From Dinoroseobacter sp049800835 (GTDB lineage: Bacteria; Pseudomonadota; Alphaproteobacteria; Rhodobacterales; Rhodobacteraceae), in contig NZ_JBNAFU010000004.1 in NCBI RefSeq assembly GCF_049800835.1, positions 186,001 through 250,000 on the forward strand: DNA of 64,000 nucleotides, in the 5' to 3' direction. The translations under genes were made by a program, and so were the position numbers. Every line of letters starts with the position of its first letter. Positions within the stretch are counted from its first letter, which is position 1. The notes under the pieces are model-generated. The model was given only the letters and a program-made list of their open reading frames with translations, was not told where the DNA came from and searched no databases. Positions 15,733 through 23,830 of this stretch are shown in pieces.

Positions 15733-16389
15733 ATGTTCTTCATGACCCGCAAGAAAGCCCAGATGATTACGCCGGACGAGGCGTTGCCCGGACGCACACA
15801 AGCCATTCCCACCGCCGAGATGCATTTCGTCTCCGGCCGTCCGCTGCGTGCGGATGTGCCCGACGGGATGGACGAAGCGATGTTCGGGATGGGCTGTTTC
15901 TGGGGGGTTGAACGGATGTTCTGGTCGCTGGACGGCGTCTGGACGACGATGGTCGGCTATGCCGGTGGGTTTACGCAAAACCCGACATATCAGGAGGTTT
16001 GCTCTGGGCAGACTGGTCACAACGAAGTTGTTCGCGTGATCTATGATCCGTCGAAGGTCAGCTATGAGGACCTGCTGAGAGTTTTCTGGGAAGGCCATGA
16101 CCCCACGCAGGGCATGCGCCAGGGCAACGATGTGGGCACGCAATATCGCTCGGGCATCTATGCCTACTCGCCCGCGCAGAAGGCCGCGGCCGAAGCCAGC
16201 AAAGCCGCGTTCGCGCCGAAACTGGCGGCGGCAGGCTACGGTGCGGTGACAACGGAAATCATCGATGCGCCCGAGTTTTATTTTGCCGAGGATTATCATC
16301 AACAGTACCTCGCCAAGAACCCCGGCGGATACTGCGGGATCGGTGGGACAGGCGTTTCATGCCCGATCGGAACCGGCGCACAGGCGTGA
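15733..16389 (+). CDS. msrA: Peptide methionine sulfoxide reductase A
   Basis: 218 residues. The catalytic Cys lies in GMGCFWGVER (around residue 53). Substrate-pocket blocks TMVGYAGGFTQNPTYQEVC, HNEVVRVIYDP, FWEGHDPTQGMRQGNDVGTQYRS and FYFAEDYHQQYL are all intact. Recycling cysteines lie in GYCGIGGTGVSCP at the C-terminus. It reduces methionine-S-sulfoxide in proteins. The ATG follows AGGAGGAAACGC. The N-terminal extension before the domain (about 45 residues) is common in this MsrA subgroup and has no signal peptide, so the enzyme is cytoplasmic. Confidence 0.95.
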   Translation: MFFMTRKKAQMITPDEALPGRTQAIPTAEMHFVSGRPLRADVPDGMDEAMFGMGCFWGVERMFWSLDGVWTTMVGYAGGFTQNPTYQEVCSGQTGHNEVVRVIYDPSKVSYEDLLRVFWEGHDPTQGMRQGNDVGTQYRSGIYAYSPAQKAAAEASKAAFAPKLAAAGYGAVTTEIIDAPEFYFAEDYHQQYLAKNPGGYCGIGGTGVSCPIGTGAQA

Positions 16390-16454
16390 GCCATGCTTGC
16401 GAGTAGGCGCGCGAGGGCCTAAGGGGGCGGCAACTGATCCAACGGAGCTGCCCC

Positions 16455-17327
16455 ATGCCCACCTTTACAGCGCTGACCACATTGGCTGGCAAAGCCCCGG
16501 CCGAAGCGCTCGGCGACGCGATGGAGCGTCTTGATCCCGAGCCGACAGGTGTCGGGGTCTTCGAAATCGAAGACGGATCGGGGCTCTGGGAGGTTGGCGG
16601 ATATTTCACGGAAAGCCCGGATATTGCCGGGCTTGCCTTGCTTGCGGCGGGGTTTGGCGCAAAGCCGTTCACCGTGTCCGAATTGCCCGAGACCGATTGG
16701 GTCGCCAAGGTCAAACGCGAACTGGCACCGGTTCGGGCGGGGCGATTTCTGCTTTATGGCAGCCATGATGCGGACCGGGTCCCTACGGATGTCGTGCCAC
16801 TGCTGATCGAGGCGGCAATGGCATTTGGCACGGGCCACCATGGGACCACCCAAGGGTGCCTGATCGCATTCGATGAGCTTCTGGAGGCGGGGCGGATCCC
16901 GGCGCGGGTACTGGATGTCGGGTGCGGGACGGCGGTTCTGGCGATGGCAGCGGCGCGGGTTGCGCCGGACGCCACGGTTGTCGCCTCAGACATCGATCCT
17001 GTGGCGGTCGAAGTGGCAGAGGCGAATTTGGCCGCGAATGGCATGGCTGGCCGCGTGTTGTGTCTGGAAGCCACTGGATTGGATCATCCACAGATCGCGG
17101 CGCACGAGCCTTACGATCTGATTTTTGCAAACATTCTGAAAGGCCCGCTGATCGATCTTGCGCCGGAAATTGCGGCGGCATTGGGGCAGGGCGGGTCAGT
17201 GATTCTGTCCGGATTACTCAACGAACAGGCCGAAGACGTGATCAATGCATACAGCTTGGCGGGATTGTCGCTTTCTGCGCGACGCAGCATCGGCGATTGG
17301 ACCAGTTTGACCCTGACTCTGCCTTGA
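16455..17327 (+). CDS. prmA: Ribosomal protein L11 methyltransferase
   Basis: 290 residues. An N-terminal substrate-recognition part is followed by a class I methyltransferase domain: FGTGHHGTTQGCL, the SAM-binding LDVGCGTAVLAMAAARV, the acidic SDIDPVAVEVAEANL and the FANILKGPL segment. These match PrmA, which trimethylates several amino groups of ribosomal protein L11. It follows msrA on the same strand by 65 bp and may be co-transcribed. The GGCAACTG/AACGGAGCTG region supplies the ribosome site. Confidence 0.9.
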   Translation: MPTFTALTTLAGKAPAEALGDAMERLDPEPTGVGVFEIEDGSGLWEVGGYFTESPDIAGLALLAAGFGAKPFTVSELPETDWVAKVKRELAPVRAGRFLLYGSHDADRVPTDVVPLLIEAAMAFGTGHHGTTQGCLIAFDELLEAGRIPARVLDVGCGTAVLAMAAARVAPDATVVASDIDPVAVEVAEANLAANGMAGRVLCLEATGLDHPQIAAHEPYDLIFANILKGPLIDLAPEIAAALGQGGSVILSGLLNEQAEDVINAYSLAGLSLSARRSIGDWTSLTLTLP

Positions 17328-17390
17328 TCTCTGCACATTTCGCGCGGGGATGCTAATCTGGGCCTGTTACGAGTTTACAGGTGCGAGTCT

Positions 17391-17714
17391 ATGTCCCGCG
17401 ACGAACAGATGTCTGCAATGGCCTCCCGGATTGACCGGATCGAAATCGCGCATGCGCGTCAGCGCAAAGCCGATATGTTGCGTTTGAACCGCGAGCACCG
17501 TGTGCCCGGATCCTGGCTGCCGCTCAGCAAGGTTGTCTTACTGTTCGCCATGGTCATCGGGCTGAAATCCGTCGCGGTCGCGAGCATGGGGGAAGCGGCT
17601 TATCGTGGCCATGTTCAGGGCATGAGCGACGGTACGACATTCGAGCGTCTGTTGGGCATCCTGTTGACGCCCGATGCGATGACGCTCGAAATCGCGCAGT
17701 ACCTGTCGTTCTAG
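17391..17714 (+). CDS. Small single-pass membrane protein
   Basis: 107 residues. A basic, helical N-terminus (RIDRIEIAHARQRKADMLRL) precedes one hydrophobic helix (about residues 46-66, KVVLLFAMVIGLKSVAVASM). A short periplasmic or cytoplasmic tail follows. ATG at 17391 has AGGTGCGAG upstream. No known domain. It is 63 bp downstream of prmA and converges with the DUF1127 gene after 9 bp. Confidence 0.6.
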   Translation: MSRDEQMSAMASRIDRIEIAHARQRKADMLRLNREHRVPGSWLPLSKVVLLFAMVIGLKSVAVASMGEAAYRGHVQGMSDGTTFERLLGILLTPDAMTLEIAQYLSF

Positions 17715-17723
17715 GCGGCGCGC

Positions 17724-17927
17724 TTAGCCGCGCGCCTTGCCTGAAAGGCCGACCTTGTCGATGTCGGCGCGTACCAATCCGATGTCCAGCAACTCACGAT
17801 CCGACAGCGCGCGCAGCATGCGGCGTGTCTGGTGGATGCGGTAGGCATCGATTGCGGCGCGAAACAGTGCGCCAAGGTCGAACGCAGGTCCGGTGGCAGA
17901 AGGTTTGCTGACAGCAGTGTAGGCCAT
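17724..17927 (-). CDS. DUF1127 domain small protein
   Basis: 67 residues from the ATG at 17927 (GAGGATATC upstream; a longer frame reaches 17978 without a ribosome site). The C-terminal half carries the DUF1127 signature: RRMLRALSDRELLDIGLVRADID. Alphaproteobacterial members of this family include RNA-binding small proteins such as CcaF1 of Rhodobacter sphaeroides, which affects RNA maturation and turnover under stress. A similar role here is plausible but not shown. Divergent from ruvC across 228 bp. Confidence 0.85.
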   Translation of the reverse strand: MAYTAVSKPSATGPAFDLGALFRAAIDAYRIHQTRRMLRALSDRELLDIGLVRADIDKVGLSGKARG

Positions 17928-18155
17928 GATGATATCCTCGGATGTGGGCGGTTTTTTCTTTGTGTTTGTGACCCGCATCTAGGAGGGGTCGCGCACCGGC
18001 ACAATTGCTAAACCTGCATGGCTTCCCCGATCATATTGCATAACGAAAGCGGCGGTGCCCGGGGGCCGATCCGGTATCATGACGGGATTGGTTGTTGGCA
18101 GATGTTCCTGTTTCGTGCTAACCACGCATAGAGCAGATAAAATTACGGGGGAAAG

Positions 18156-18662
18156 ATGCGCGTATTGGGCATCGACCCGGGGTTGAGGACCCTCGGTTGG
18201 GGGGTCATCGACGTCACAGGCAGTCGGCTTCGGCATGTTGAGAATGGCGAGATCACATCGCACGGGAAGGCGTTGGCGACGCGCCTTCTGAGCCTTCATG
18301 TGCAACTGACCGAGATCGTCGCACGGTTCGCTCCGAATGCAGCGGCGGTTGAGCATACGTTCGTCAACAAGGATGCAAGCGGCACGCTGAAGCTGGGCCA
18401 GGCCCGGGCGATTGCGCTGGTGGTGCCTGCGGCGGCCGGGCTGGATGTGGCTGAGTACGCGCCAAACCACATCAAGAAAACCGTTGTGGGCGTCGGACAC
18501 GCCGCCAAGGAACAGGTTCAGCATATGGTCAAGCTGCAATTGCCGGGCGCGGTTCTTGCGGGTCCGGATGCTGCGGATGCGCTGGCAATCGCGATGTGTC
18601 ATGCATTCCACCTGCAATCGCGCAAGCGGGTTGTCGCGTCACAAGTCGGCGGTGTGGCATGA
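18156..18662 (+). CDS. ruvC: Crossover junction endodeoxyribonuclease RuvC
   Basis: 168 residues. Acidic catalytic residues are visible: Asp7 in MRVLGIDPGLRTLGWGV, Glu in AAVEHTFVNKD, and the two aspartates in GPDAADALAIAMCHA. RuvC dimers cut Holliday junctions held by RuvAB. Ribosome site GGGGGAAAG precedes the ATG. The stop overlaps the ruvA start (ATGA). The 228 bp upstream contain no clean alphaproteobacterial LexA box. Confidence 0.96.
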   Translation: MRVLGIDPGLRTLGWGVIDVTGSRLRHVENGEITSHGKALATRLLSLHVQLTEIVARFAPNAAAVEHTFVNKDASGTLKLGQARAIALVVPAAAGLDVAEYAPNHIKKTVVGVGHAAKEQVQHMVKLQLPGAVLAGPDAADALAIAMCHAFHLQSRKRVVASQVGGVA

Positions 18663-19348
18663 TCGGAATGCTGTCGGGCGTGGTCGCGTATCGCAGTAGT
18701 GACCATGTGATGCTGGATGTGCGGGGCGTGGGATACGTTGTGTACTGTTCGGACCGAACGCTTGCCGCGCTGCCGGGACCGGGGGAGGCGGCGGTCCTCT
18801 ACACCGATCTTCTGGTACGTGAGGATCTCTTGCAATTGTTCGGGTTTGCCACGCTGCTGGAAAAGGAGTGGCACCGATTGCTGATGAGTGTTCAGGGGAT
18901 CGGGGCGAAAGCGTCTTTGTCCATCCTGTCCGCCTTGGGGGCCGACGGGGTAAGCCGGGCCATTGCCCTTGGTGATTGGGCGGCGGTGAAGGCCGCTCAG
19001 GGCGTGGGTCCGAAGATCGCGCAGCGCGTGGTCAACGAACTGAAGGAAAAGGCGCCGCAGGTGATGGCCATGGGCGCAACCCTGTCCGCGGTGGTCCAGG
19101 AGCCAGATGGAGCGGCCGCCGCAACGGGCATCGAGCCCGCAGCGGCGGCGCCCCCGCCCTTTCAGGCGGGTGCAGGGCGCGCCGTGGATAGTGCAGCCCA
19201 TCAGGCGTCTGCGCTCTCGGCGCTGGTCAATCTGGGGTACGGGCAGGGAGAGGCTGCGAGCGCGGTGGCGCAGGCTTGTGCCGACGGGGCGTCCACTGAA
19301 GCCGATGTCATCCGGGGCGCGCTGCGCCTTTTGGCGCCGAAGGGATAA
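18659..19348 (+). CDS. ruvA: Holliday junction branch migration protein RuvA
   Basis: 229 residues from the ATG at 18659, which overlaps the ruvC stop. Domain I (MIGMLSGVVAYRSSDHVMLD), the helix-hairpin-helix domain II (LMSVQGIGAKASLSILSALG, AQGVGPKIAQRVVNELKEK) and domain III (SALVNLGYGQGEAASAVA) are all present. The flexible linker between II and III is long and Ala/Pro-rich (about residues 140-185), making the protein some 25 residues longer than E. coli RuvA (203). Tetramers bind the four-way junction and load RuvB. Confidence 0.95.
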   Translation: MIGMLSGVVAYRSSDHVMLDVRGVGYVVYCSDRTLAALPGPGEAAVLYTDLLVREDLLQLFGFATLLEKEWHRLLMSVQGIGAKASLSILSALGADGVSRAIALGDWAAVKAAQGVGPKIAQRVVNELKEKAPQVMAMGATLSAVVQEPDGAAAATGIEPAAAAPPPFQAGAGRAVDSAAHQASALSALVNLGYGQGEAASAVAQACADGASTEADVIRGALRLLAPKG

Positions 19349-19354
19349 GCGACC

Positions 19355-20404
19355 ATGTCCGACCCCGATCCCATGCTGCGCCCGCACCCGATCCCCGAAG
19401 AGCGCGAAGGTGCCGACCGAGCGCTCAGACCACAGATCCTCGAGGAGTTCATCGGCCAGGCAGAGGCGCGCGCCAACCTGCGAGTGTTTATCGAAAGCGC
19501 GAAACAGCGTGGCGAAGCGATGGACCACGTGCTGTTTCACGGTCCGCCCGGTCTGGGCAAGACCACGTTGGCGCAGATCATGGCCCGCGAACTTGGGGTG
19601 AACTTTCGGATGACCTCCGGGCCGGTCCTCGCAAAGGCGGGTGATCTGGCAGCGCTGCTGACCAATCTCGACCCGCGGGACGTGCTGTTCATCGATGAAA
19701 TTCACCGCCTGAACCCGGCTGTCGAAGAGGTGCTCTATCCCGCGATGGAGGATTTCGAGCTCGATCTGGTGATCGGCGAAGGGCCTGCGGCAAGGACTGT
19801 CCGGATCGAGCTGCAACCCTTCACGCTCGTTGGCGCGACGACGCGGCTGGGGCTTCTGACGACCCCTTTGCGTGACCGGTTCGGCATCCCCGTCCGATTG
19901 CAATTCTACGCGGTGCCCGAATTGCAGGAGATCGTGAGCCGGGGCGCGCGCCTTTTGGGGGTCGGGGCCGAGCCGGGTGGCATTGCCGAGATTGCCCGGC
20001 GCGCGCGCGGAACCCCGAGGATTGCCGGGCGCTTGCTGCGCCGGGTCGTTGATTTCGCCCTGGTCGAGGCAGATGGTGTCATCACCAAAGCCGTGGCCGA
20101 TCACGCGCTGACCCGGCTGGGCGTAGATGCCGCTGGTCTGGACGGAGGCGACCGGCGCTATCTGACCTTGCTGGCTGAAAACTATGCAGGCGGACCGGTG
20201 GGGATCGAGACAATCGCTGCGGCCTTGTCGGAGGCGCGCGATGCAGTCGAAGAGGTGATCGAGCCTTACCTGTTGCAACAGGGCTTCCTGCAGCGCACCC
20301 CGCGCGGGCGGATGCTGGCGGCAAAGGCGTGGACTCATCTGGGCCTGAACGCACCGTCAGCTTCGGGGCAAAACGACCTGTTCGAACCGCCTGACCCAGC
20401 TTGA
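19355..20404 (+). CDS. ruvB: Holliday junction ATP-dependent helicase RuvB
   Basis: 349 residues. Walker A GPPGLGKTTLAQIMA, Walker B FIDEIHRLN, the beta-hairpin for RuvA contact (PAMEDFELDLVIGEGPAAR), sensor GATTRLGLLTTPLRDRFG, and the C-terminal winged helix (QGFLQRTPRGR). It is the motor of branch migration. It starts 6 bp after ruvA, completing a ruvCAB operon. The stop is followed, 77 bp later, by an uncharacterised gene that leads into the Tol-Pal cluster. Confidence 0.97.
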   Translation: MSDPDPMLRPHPIPEEREGADRALRPQILEEFIGQAEARANLRVFIESAKQRGEAMDHVLFHGPPGLGKTTLAQIMARELGVNFRMTSGPVLAKAGDLAALLTNLDPRDVLFIDEIHRLNPAVEEVLYPAMEDFELDLVIGEGPAARTVRIELQPFTLVGATTRLGLLTTPLRDRFGIPVRLQFYAVPELQEIVSRGARLLGVGAEPGGIAEIARRARGTPRIAGRLLRRVVDFALVEADGVITKAVADHALTRLGVDAAGLDGGDRRYLTLLAENYAGGPVGIETIAAALSEARDAVEEVIEPYLLQQGFLQRTPRGRMLAAKAWTHLGLNAPSASGQNDLFEPPDPA

Positions 20405-20481
20405 ACCAGACGATTTGTCTTGGCGTGGGCACGGCGATATGCCTGCCCGGATACAAAACAGACCTAAGAAAGAGGCGCCAC

Positions 20482-21108
20482 ATGGAGCCTGAACAGATCA
20501 CCTCCTTGTTCACGCGCAGCGACGAAAGCTACCTTTGTGCGCGTTGGGGACGTCCACAGGCGCCGGTCGTTTTCGGGGTTGAGGAGGAAACCCTTTCCGT
20601 CATGAAGGGCGCGCTGGAGGCTGTTGCCACCCTTGCGGGCCTTGAGGTGATCGAGACCGACCCCGAATTGGGCAGCAACCTGATGATCTTTTTCCTGCGC
20701 GATTGGCAGGAATTGATCGACACGCCGAACCTCGACCGGCTGATCCCGGATCTGGCGCCGCTGGTGACGCGTTTACGACAGGCAGACGCGAACCAGTACC
20801 GGTTTTTCCGGTTCGACGCGGCGGGCGGCATCAAGGCCGCGTTCGTTTTCGTCCGGATGGATGCCGAGATGTCGAAGGTTCCGGCGGAAACCATCGCCCT
20901 GAGCCAGGCAGTTCAGACAATCCTGTTATGGTCTGACACTGCTTTCACCGATGCCTCGCCGCTCGCGGTGTTGCCCGGAGTTGGTGCTATCCTGCGCCCG
21001 GAGATCGGGGATTTGATCCGCGCCGCCTACGATCCGGTCCTGCCGGTCGCGGCGACAGATCCAACCCACGCCCTGCGGCTCGCGGCCCGGATCGGAGCGC
21101 TGCAATGA
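20482..21108 (+). CDS. Uncharacterised protein between ruvB and ybgC
   Basis: 208 residues from the ATG at 20482 (AAGAGGCGCC upstream). There is no signal peptide or membrane helix; the composition is that of a soluble alpha/beta protein. Segments such as GSNLMIFFLRDWQELIDTPN and RFFRFDAAGGIKAAFVFVRM stand out. I do not recognise the family. The stop overlaps the ybgC start (ATGA), so it is translated together with the first Tol-Pal gene, which makes an envelope or acyl-lipid role conceivable. Confidence 0.7.
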   Translation: MEPEQITSLFTRSDESYLCARWGRPQAPVVFGVEEETLSVMKGALEAVATLAGLEVIETDPELGSNLMIFFLRDWQELIDTPNLDRLIPDLAPLVTRLRQADANQYRFFRFDAAGGIKAAFVFVRMDAEMSKVPAETIALSQAVQTILLWSDTAFTDASPLAVLPGVGAILRPEIGDLIRAAYDPVLPVAATDPTHALRLAARIGALQ

Positions 21109-21503
21109 CCGGTCCCCACCTGTGGCCGGTGCGGGTGTATTATGAGGATACTGACCTCGCGGGCATTGTCTATTATGCCAACTACCTTCGGTTCATCGAA
21201 AGGGCGCGGACGGAATACGTGCGGGAGCTGGGCATAGACCAGACAACGCTGAAGTCAGAAGAAGATATCGTGTTTGCAGTACGCCGGGTGGAAGCGGATT
21301 ACCTGAGCCCGGCAAGGTTTGACGATCAACTGATGGTGAAAACCAGTCTCGACGCGCTGAAGGGGGCCCGGATCGTTCTTGATCAATCGGTTTGGCGTGC
21401 CCAGACGTGCCTGTTTTCCTCAACGGTCACGCTGGTTTGCCTGACAGGGGCCGGGCGACCGGCGCGCCTGCCCGCCGCGCTGAAGGCGGCCTTTGCGGAA
21501 TAA
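21105..21503 (+). CDS. ybgC: Tol-Pal system acyl-CoA thioesterase YbgC
   Basis: 132 residues with a single hot-dog fold. The active-site signature YYEDTDLAGIVYYANYLRF contains the catalytic Asp; the helix RFIERARTEYVRELG follows. YbgC-type thioesterases hydrolyse short-chain or ACP-linked acyl thioesters and open the tol-pal operon in most Gram-negative bacteria. It overlaps the upstream gene by four bases and is 103 bp before tolQ. Confidence 0.93.
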   Translation: MTGPHLWPVRVYYEDTDLAGIVYYANYLRFIERARTEYVRELGIDQTTLKSEEDIVFAVRRVEADYLSPARFDDQLMVKTSLDALKGARIVLDQSVWRAQTCLFSSTVTLVCLTGAGRPARLPAALKAAFAE

Positions 21504-21606
21504 CGCGCGCAGTGGTGCTTTCTCTTTCCTTGTTGCGCCAGTTCGCGTAACCTGCCGCCCATAAACAAGCGCGCCAAAGGCGCCGGACAAAGGCAGTAAC
21601 AGGCTC

Positions 21607-22281
21607 ATGACACCCGAGGTTGACTTCTCGTTCCTCGCGCTGTTTGCGCGGGCGACTTTTACGGTTCAATTGGTGATGATCGGGCTGATCGCCATGTCCT
21701 TCTGGTCATGGTCGATCATCATCCAGAAATGGCTGACCTACAGGCGGGCGCGGTCCGAGGCGCTGGCATTCGATAGCGCGTTCTGGTCAGGCGAGCCGCT
21801 GGACGATCTTTTCGATGAAATCGGTCCTGCGCCCGACGGACCTGCGCAGCAGGTATTCGCGGCTGGCATGACGGAATGGCGACGGTCCCAACGAGAGACA
21901 GGAGATTTGATTGCCGGGGCGCAGCAGCGGATAGACCGGTCCATGGATGTGGCGATCTCCAAGCAGTCCGAAAGCCTGCGCTACGGCTTGAACTTTCTGG
22001 CAACCACCGGGTCAACCGCGCCTTTCATCGGGTTGTTTGGAACGGTGTGGGGCATCAAGCATGCGTTCGAGCAGATCGCGATCCAGCAGAACACGAACCT
22101 CGCAGTTGTGGCACCCGGCATCGCCGAGGCGCTGCTGGCGACCGGATTGGGCTTGCTGGCGGCGATCCCGGCAGTTGTGGCCTACAACAAGCTGTCGGCG
22201 GATGCGGATCGGATCATCGGCGGTTATGAGAGTTTCGCGGACGAATTCGCCACGATCCTGTCGCGCCAGTTGGACAGCTGA
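21607..22281 (+). CDS. tolQ: Tol-Pal motor protein TolQ
   Basis: 224 residues with three membrane helices (about 18-38, 135-160 and 170-192). The ExbB/TolQ signature is in the last two (LATTGSTAPFIGLFGTVWGI, GIAEALLATGLGLLAAIPAVVAYN). TolQ and TolR form the proton channel that energises TolA. The first helix region reads FTVQLVMIGLIAMSFWSWSI. It begins the tolQRAB-pal-ybgF run, each gene closely spaced or overlapping. Confidence 0.96.
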   Translation: MTPEVDFSFLALFARATFTVQLVMIGLIAMSFWSWSIIIQKWLTYRRARSEALAFDSAFWSGEPLDDLFDEIGPAPDGPAQQVFAAGMTEWRRSQRETGDLIAGAQQRIDRSMDVAISKQSESLRYGLNFLATTGSTAPFIGLFGTVWGIKHAFEQIAIQQNTNLAVVAPGIAEALLATGLGLLAAIPAVVAYNKLSADADRIIGGYESFADEFATILSRQLDS

Positions 22282-22284
22282 CCC

Positions 22285-22779
22285 ATGGTTACGAGCGTCA
22301 AACCTCAAGACAGCGGCGGAAGTCGCAGGCGCGGGCGCGGCAAGCGCGGATCACAGCCGATGTCCGAGATCAATGTCACCCCGTTCGTTGACGTGATGCT
22401 TGTGCTTTTGATCATTTTCATGGTCGCCGCCCCGCTCTTGACAGTTGGCGTACCGGTCGAACTGCCGCGCACCGCGGCCGATGCCTTGCCCGGTAACGAG
22501 GAAGAGCCGCTGACCTTGACGATTGCTCCGGATGGGCGCGTGATGATCCAGACCACCGAGGTACCCGCAGCAGACCTGATCCCCCGTCTGCGCGCGATCG
22601 CCGCTGAACGGGCCAGCGATCAGGTGTTTCTGCGCGCCGATGGGTCCATTCCGTACGCCCGCGTGATGGAAGTGATGGGGGCGCTGAACGCTGGTGGCTT
22701 TGCGAATATCGGGCTTGTGACGGACACGGGCGGTCCACGTCTTGATGGGAGTGACGCCGCGCCGGAGCCCGAGGGCTAG
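22285..22779 (+). CDS. tolR: Tol-Pal protein TolR (ExbD family)
   Basis: 164 residues: a basic cytoplasmic N-terminus (GSRRRGRGKRG), MSEINVTPFVDVMLVLLIIFM with the channel aspartate in FVDVMLVLLIIF, then a periplasmic domain ending in a Pro/Glu tail. The membrane Asp carries protons in the TolQR stator. It starts 3 bp after tolQ. The C-terminal repeat-like tail (GGPRLDGSDAAPEPEG) lies just before the tolA start. Confidence 0.95.
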   Translation: MVTSVKPQDSGGSRRRGRGKRGSQPMSEINVTPFVDVMLVLLIIFMVAAPLLTVGVPVELPRTAADALPGNEEEPLTLTIAPDGRVMIQTTEVPAADLIPRLRAIAAERASDQVFLRADGSIPYARVMEVMGALNAGGFANIGLVTDTGGPRLDGSDAAPEPEG

Positions 22780-22786
22780 GCCCGCC

Positions 22787-23830
22787 GTGTTGAGCGCGCT
22801 CACCCGTCGTTTCAGCACCGGCACGCTCGTGTCGGGGGCAGGTCACCTTGCGATCATTCTTTGGGTGATTTTGGGAGGGACCCTGTTTCGGTCATCCCTC
22901 GACCCTGTGCCGGCAACGACGAATGTGACGCTGATCTCGGAAGCCGCCCTCGAAGGGCGCGAGGCAACGCGCCCGGAGGTTGTCACCGATGCTCCGGATG
23001 CGCCTCAGCCCGCGCCGGTGGCCGAAGTGCCGGCCCCACCACCCCCGCCGCCCGTTGAAACCCCTCAAGCCGAACCGCCCGAAGTATCCGCCCCTGCGCC
23101 TCAGGCACCGCCACTACCACCGCCGCCAGCGGATCGTGTCGCTCCTGTTCCGGTGCCCCAACCTCCTGAAGAAGCCCAATTGGCCGAGACCCCGCAAGAC
23201 GCCGCGACCCCCGATGGTGCAGGGTCGGAGGCGGCAGAGCCACAAGAGGCCGAAGCGCCGGAGGCGGCAACCACGCGGATCATTACAGAGGCAACGGAGA
23301 CCGATCCTGACAGCCGGTCCGAGGAAATTGCGCTCGCCCCCGTCAGCACGCCGCGCCCGCAAGCGCGCCCCAACCGTCCGGTCCGGCAGCCGGAGCCCGA
23401 GCCGCAGCCAGAAACCCCTCAGGACCCGATTGCAAATGCGGTGGCCGAGGCCGTGGCGGAGGCCAGCGATACGCCGCCCGCGGCTGATCCGACACTGCCG
23501 GTCGGCCCACCCATGACAGCGTCAGAGCGAGATGGACTGCGCGTGGCGGTGCAGCAGTGCTGGAACACGGGCAGCCTGTCTTCCGAAGCGCTGCGCACAA
23601 CCGTGACCGTCGGGGTCCAGATGGAGCAGGATGGTCGACCAAACGTGGGGTCCATCCGCATGATCGATGCCGAAGGTGGTTCCGAAGCGGCTACCCAGCA
23701 AGCCTATGAAGCTGCGCGCCGGGCAATCATCCGCTGCGGCGCACGTGGATTTGATCTGCCGGTTGAGAAATACGCGCAATGGCGTGATATCGAAATGACA
23801 TTCAATCCTGAAAGGATGCGGATCCGATGA
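22787..23830 (+). CDS. tolA: TolA-like protein with proline-rich linker
   Basis: About 347 residues from GTG 22787 (ATG 22745, overlapping tolR, is an alternative). One membrane helix (VSGAGHLAIILWVILGG) is followed by a linker of some 200 residues dominated by Pro, Ala, Glu and Gln, including a run of six prolines. The C-terminal domain (about 250-347) has two cysteines (QQCWN, IRCGA), like the TolA/TonB III domain that contacts Pal and the N-terminus of TolB. Enterobacterial TolA has an Ala/Lys/Glu helix there; the proline linker is usual for alphaproteobacteria. The stop overlaps tolB (ATGA). Confidence 0.88.
   Translation: MLSALTRRFSTGTLVSGAGHLAIILWVILGGTLFRSSLDPVPATTNVTLISEAALEGREATRPEVVTDAPDAPQPAPVAEVPAPPPPPPVETPQAEPPEVSAPAPQAPPLPPPPADRVAPVPVPQPPEEAQLAETPQDAATPDGAGSEAAEPQEAEAPEAATTRIITEATETDPDSRSEEIALAPVSTPRPQARPNRPVRQPEPEPQPETPQDPIANAVAEAVAEASDTPPAADPTLPVGPPMTASERDGLRVAVQQCWNTGSLSSEALRTTVTVGVQMEQDGRPNVGSIRMIDAEGGSEAATQQAYEAARRAIIRCGARGFDLPVEKYAQWRDIEMTFNPERMRIR

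Noticed and set aside
18090..18120. Possible LexA box upstream of ruvC
   Set aside because: GTTC and GTTT motifs occur, but not with the 7-base spacing of the alphaproteobacterial SOS box.
18599..20338. 579-codon minus-strand open frame
   Set aside because: Antisense to ruvA and ruvB, both complete.
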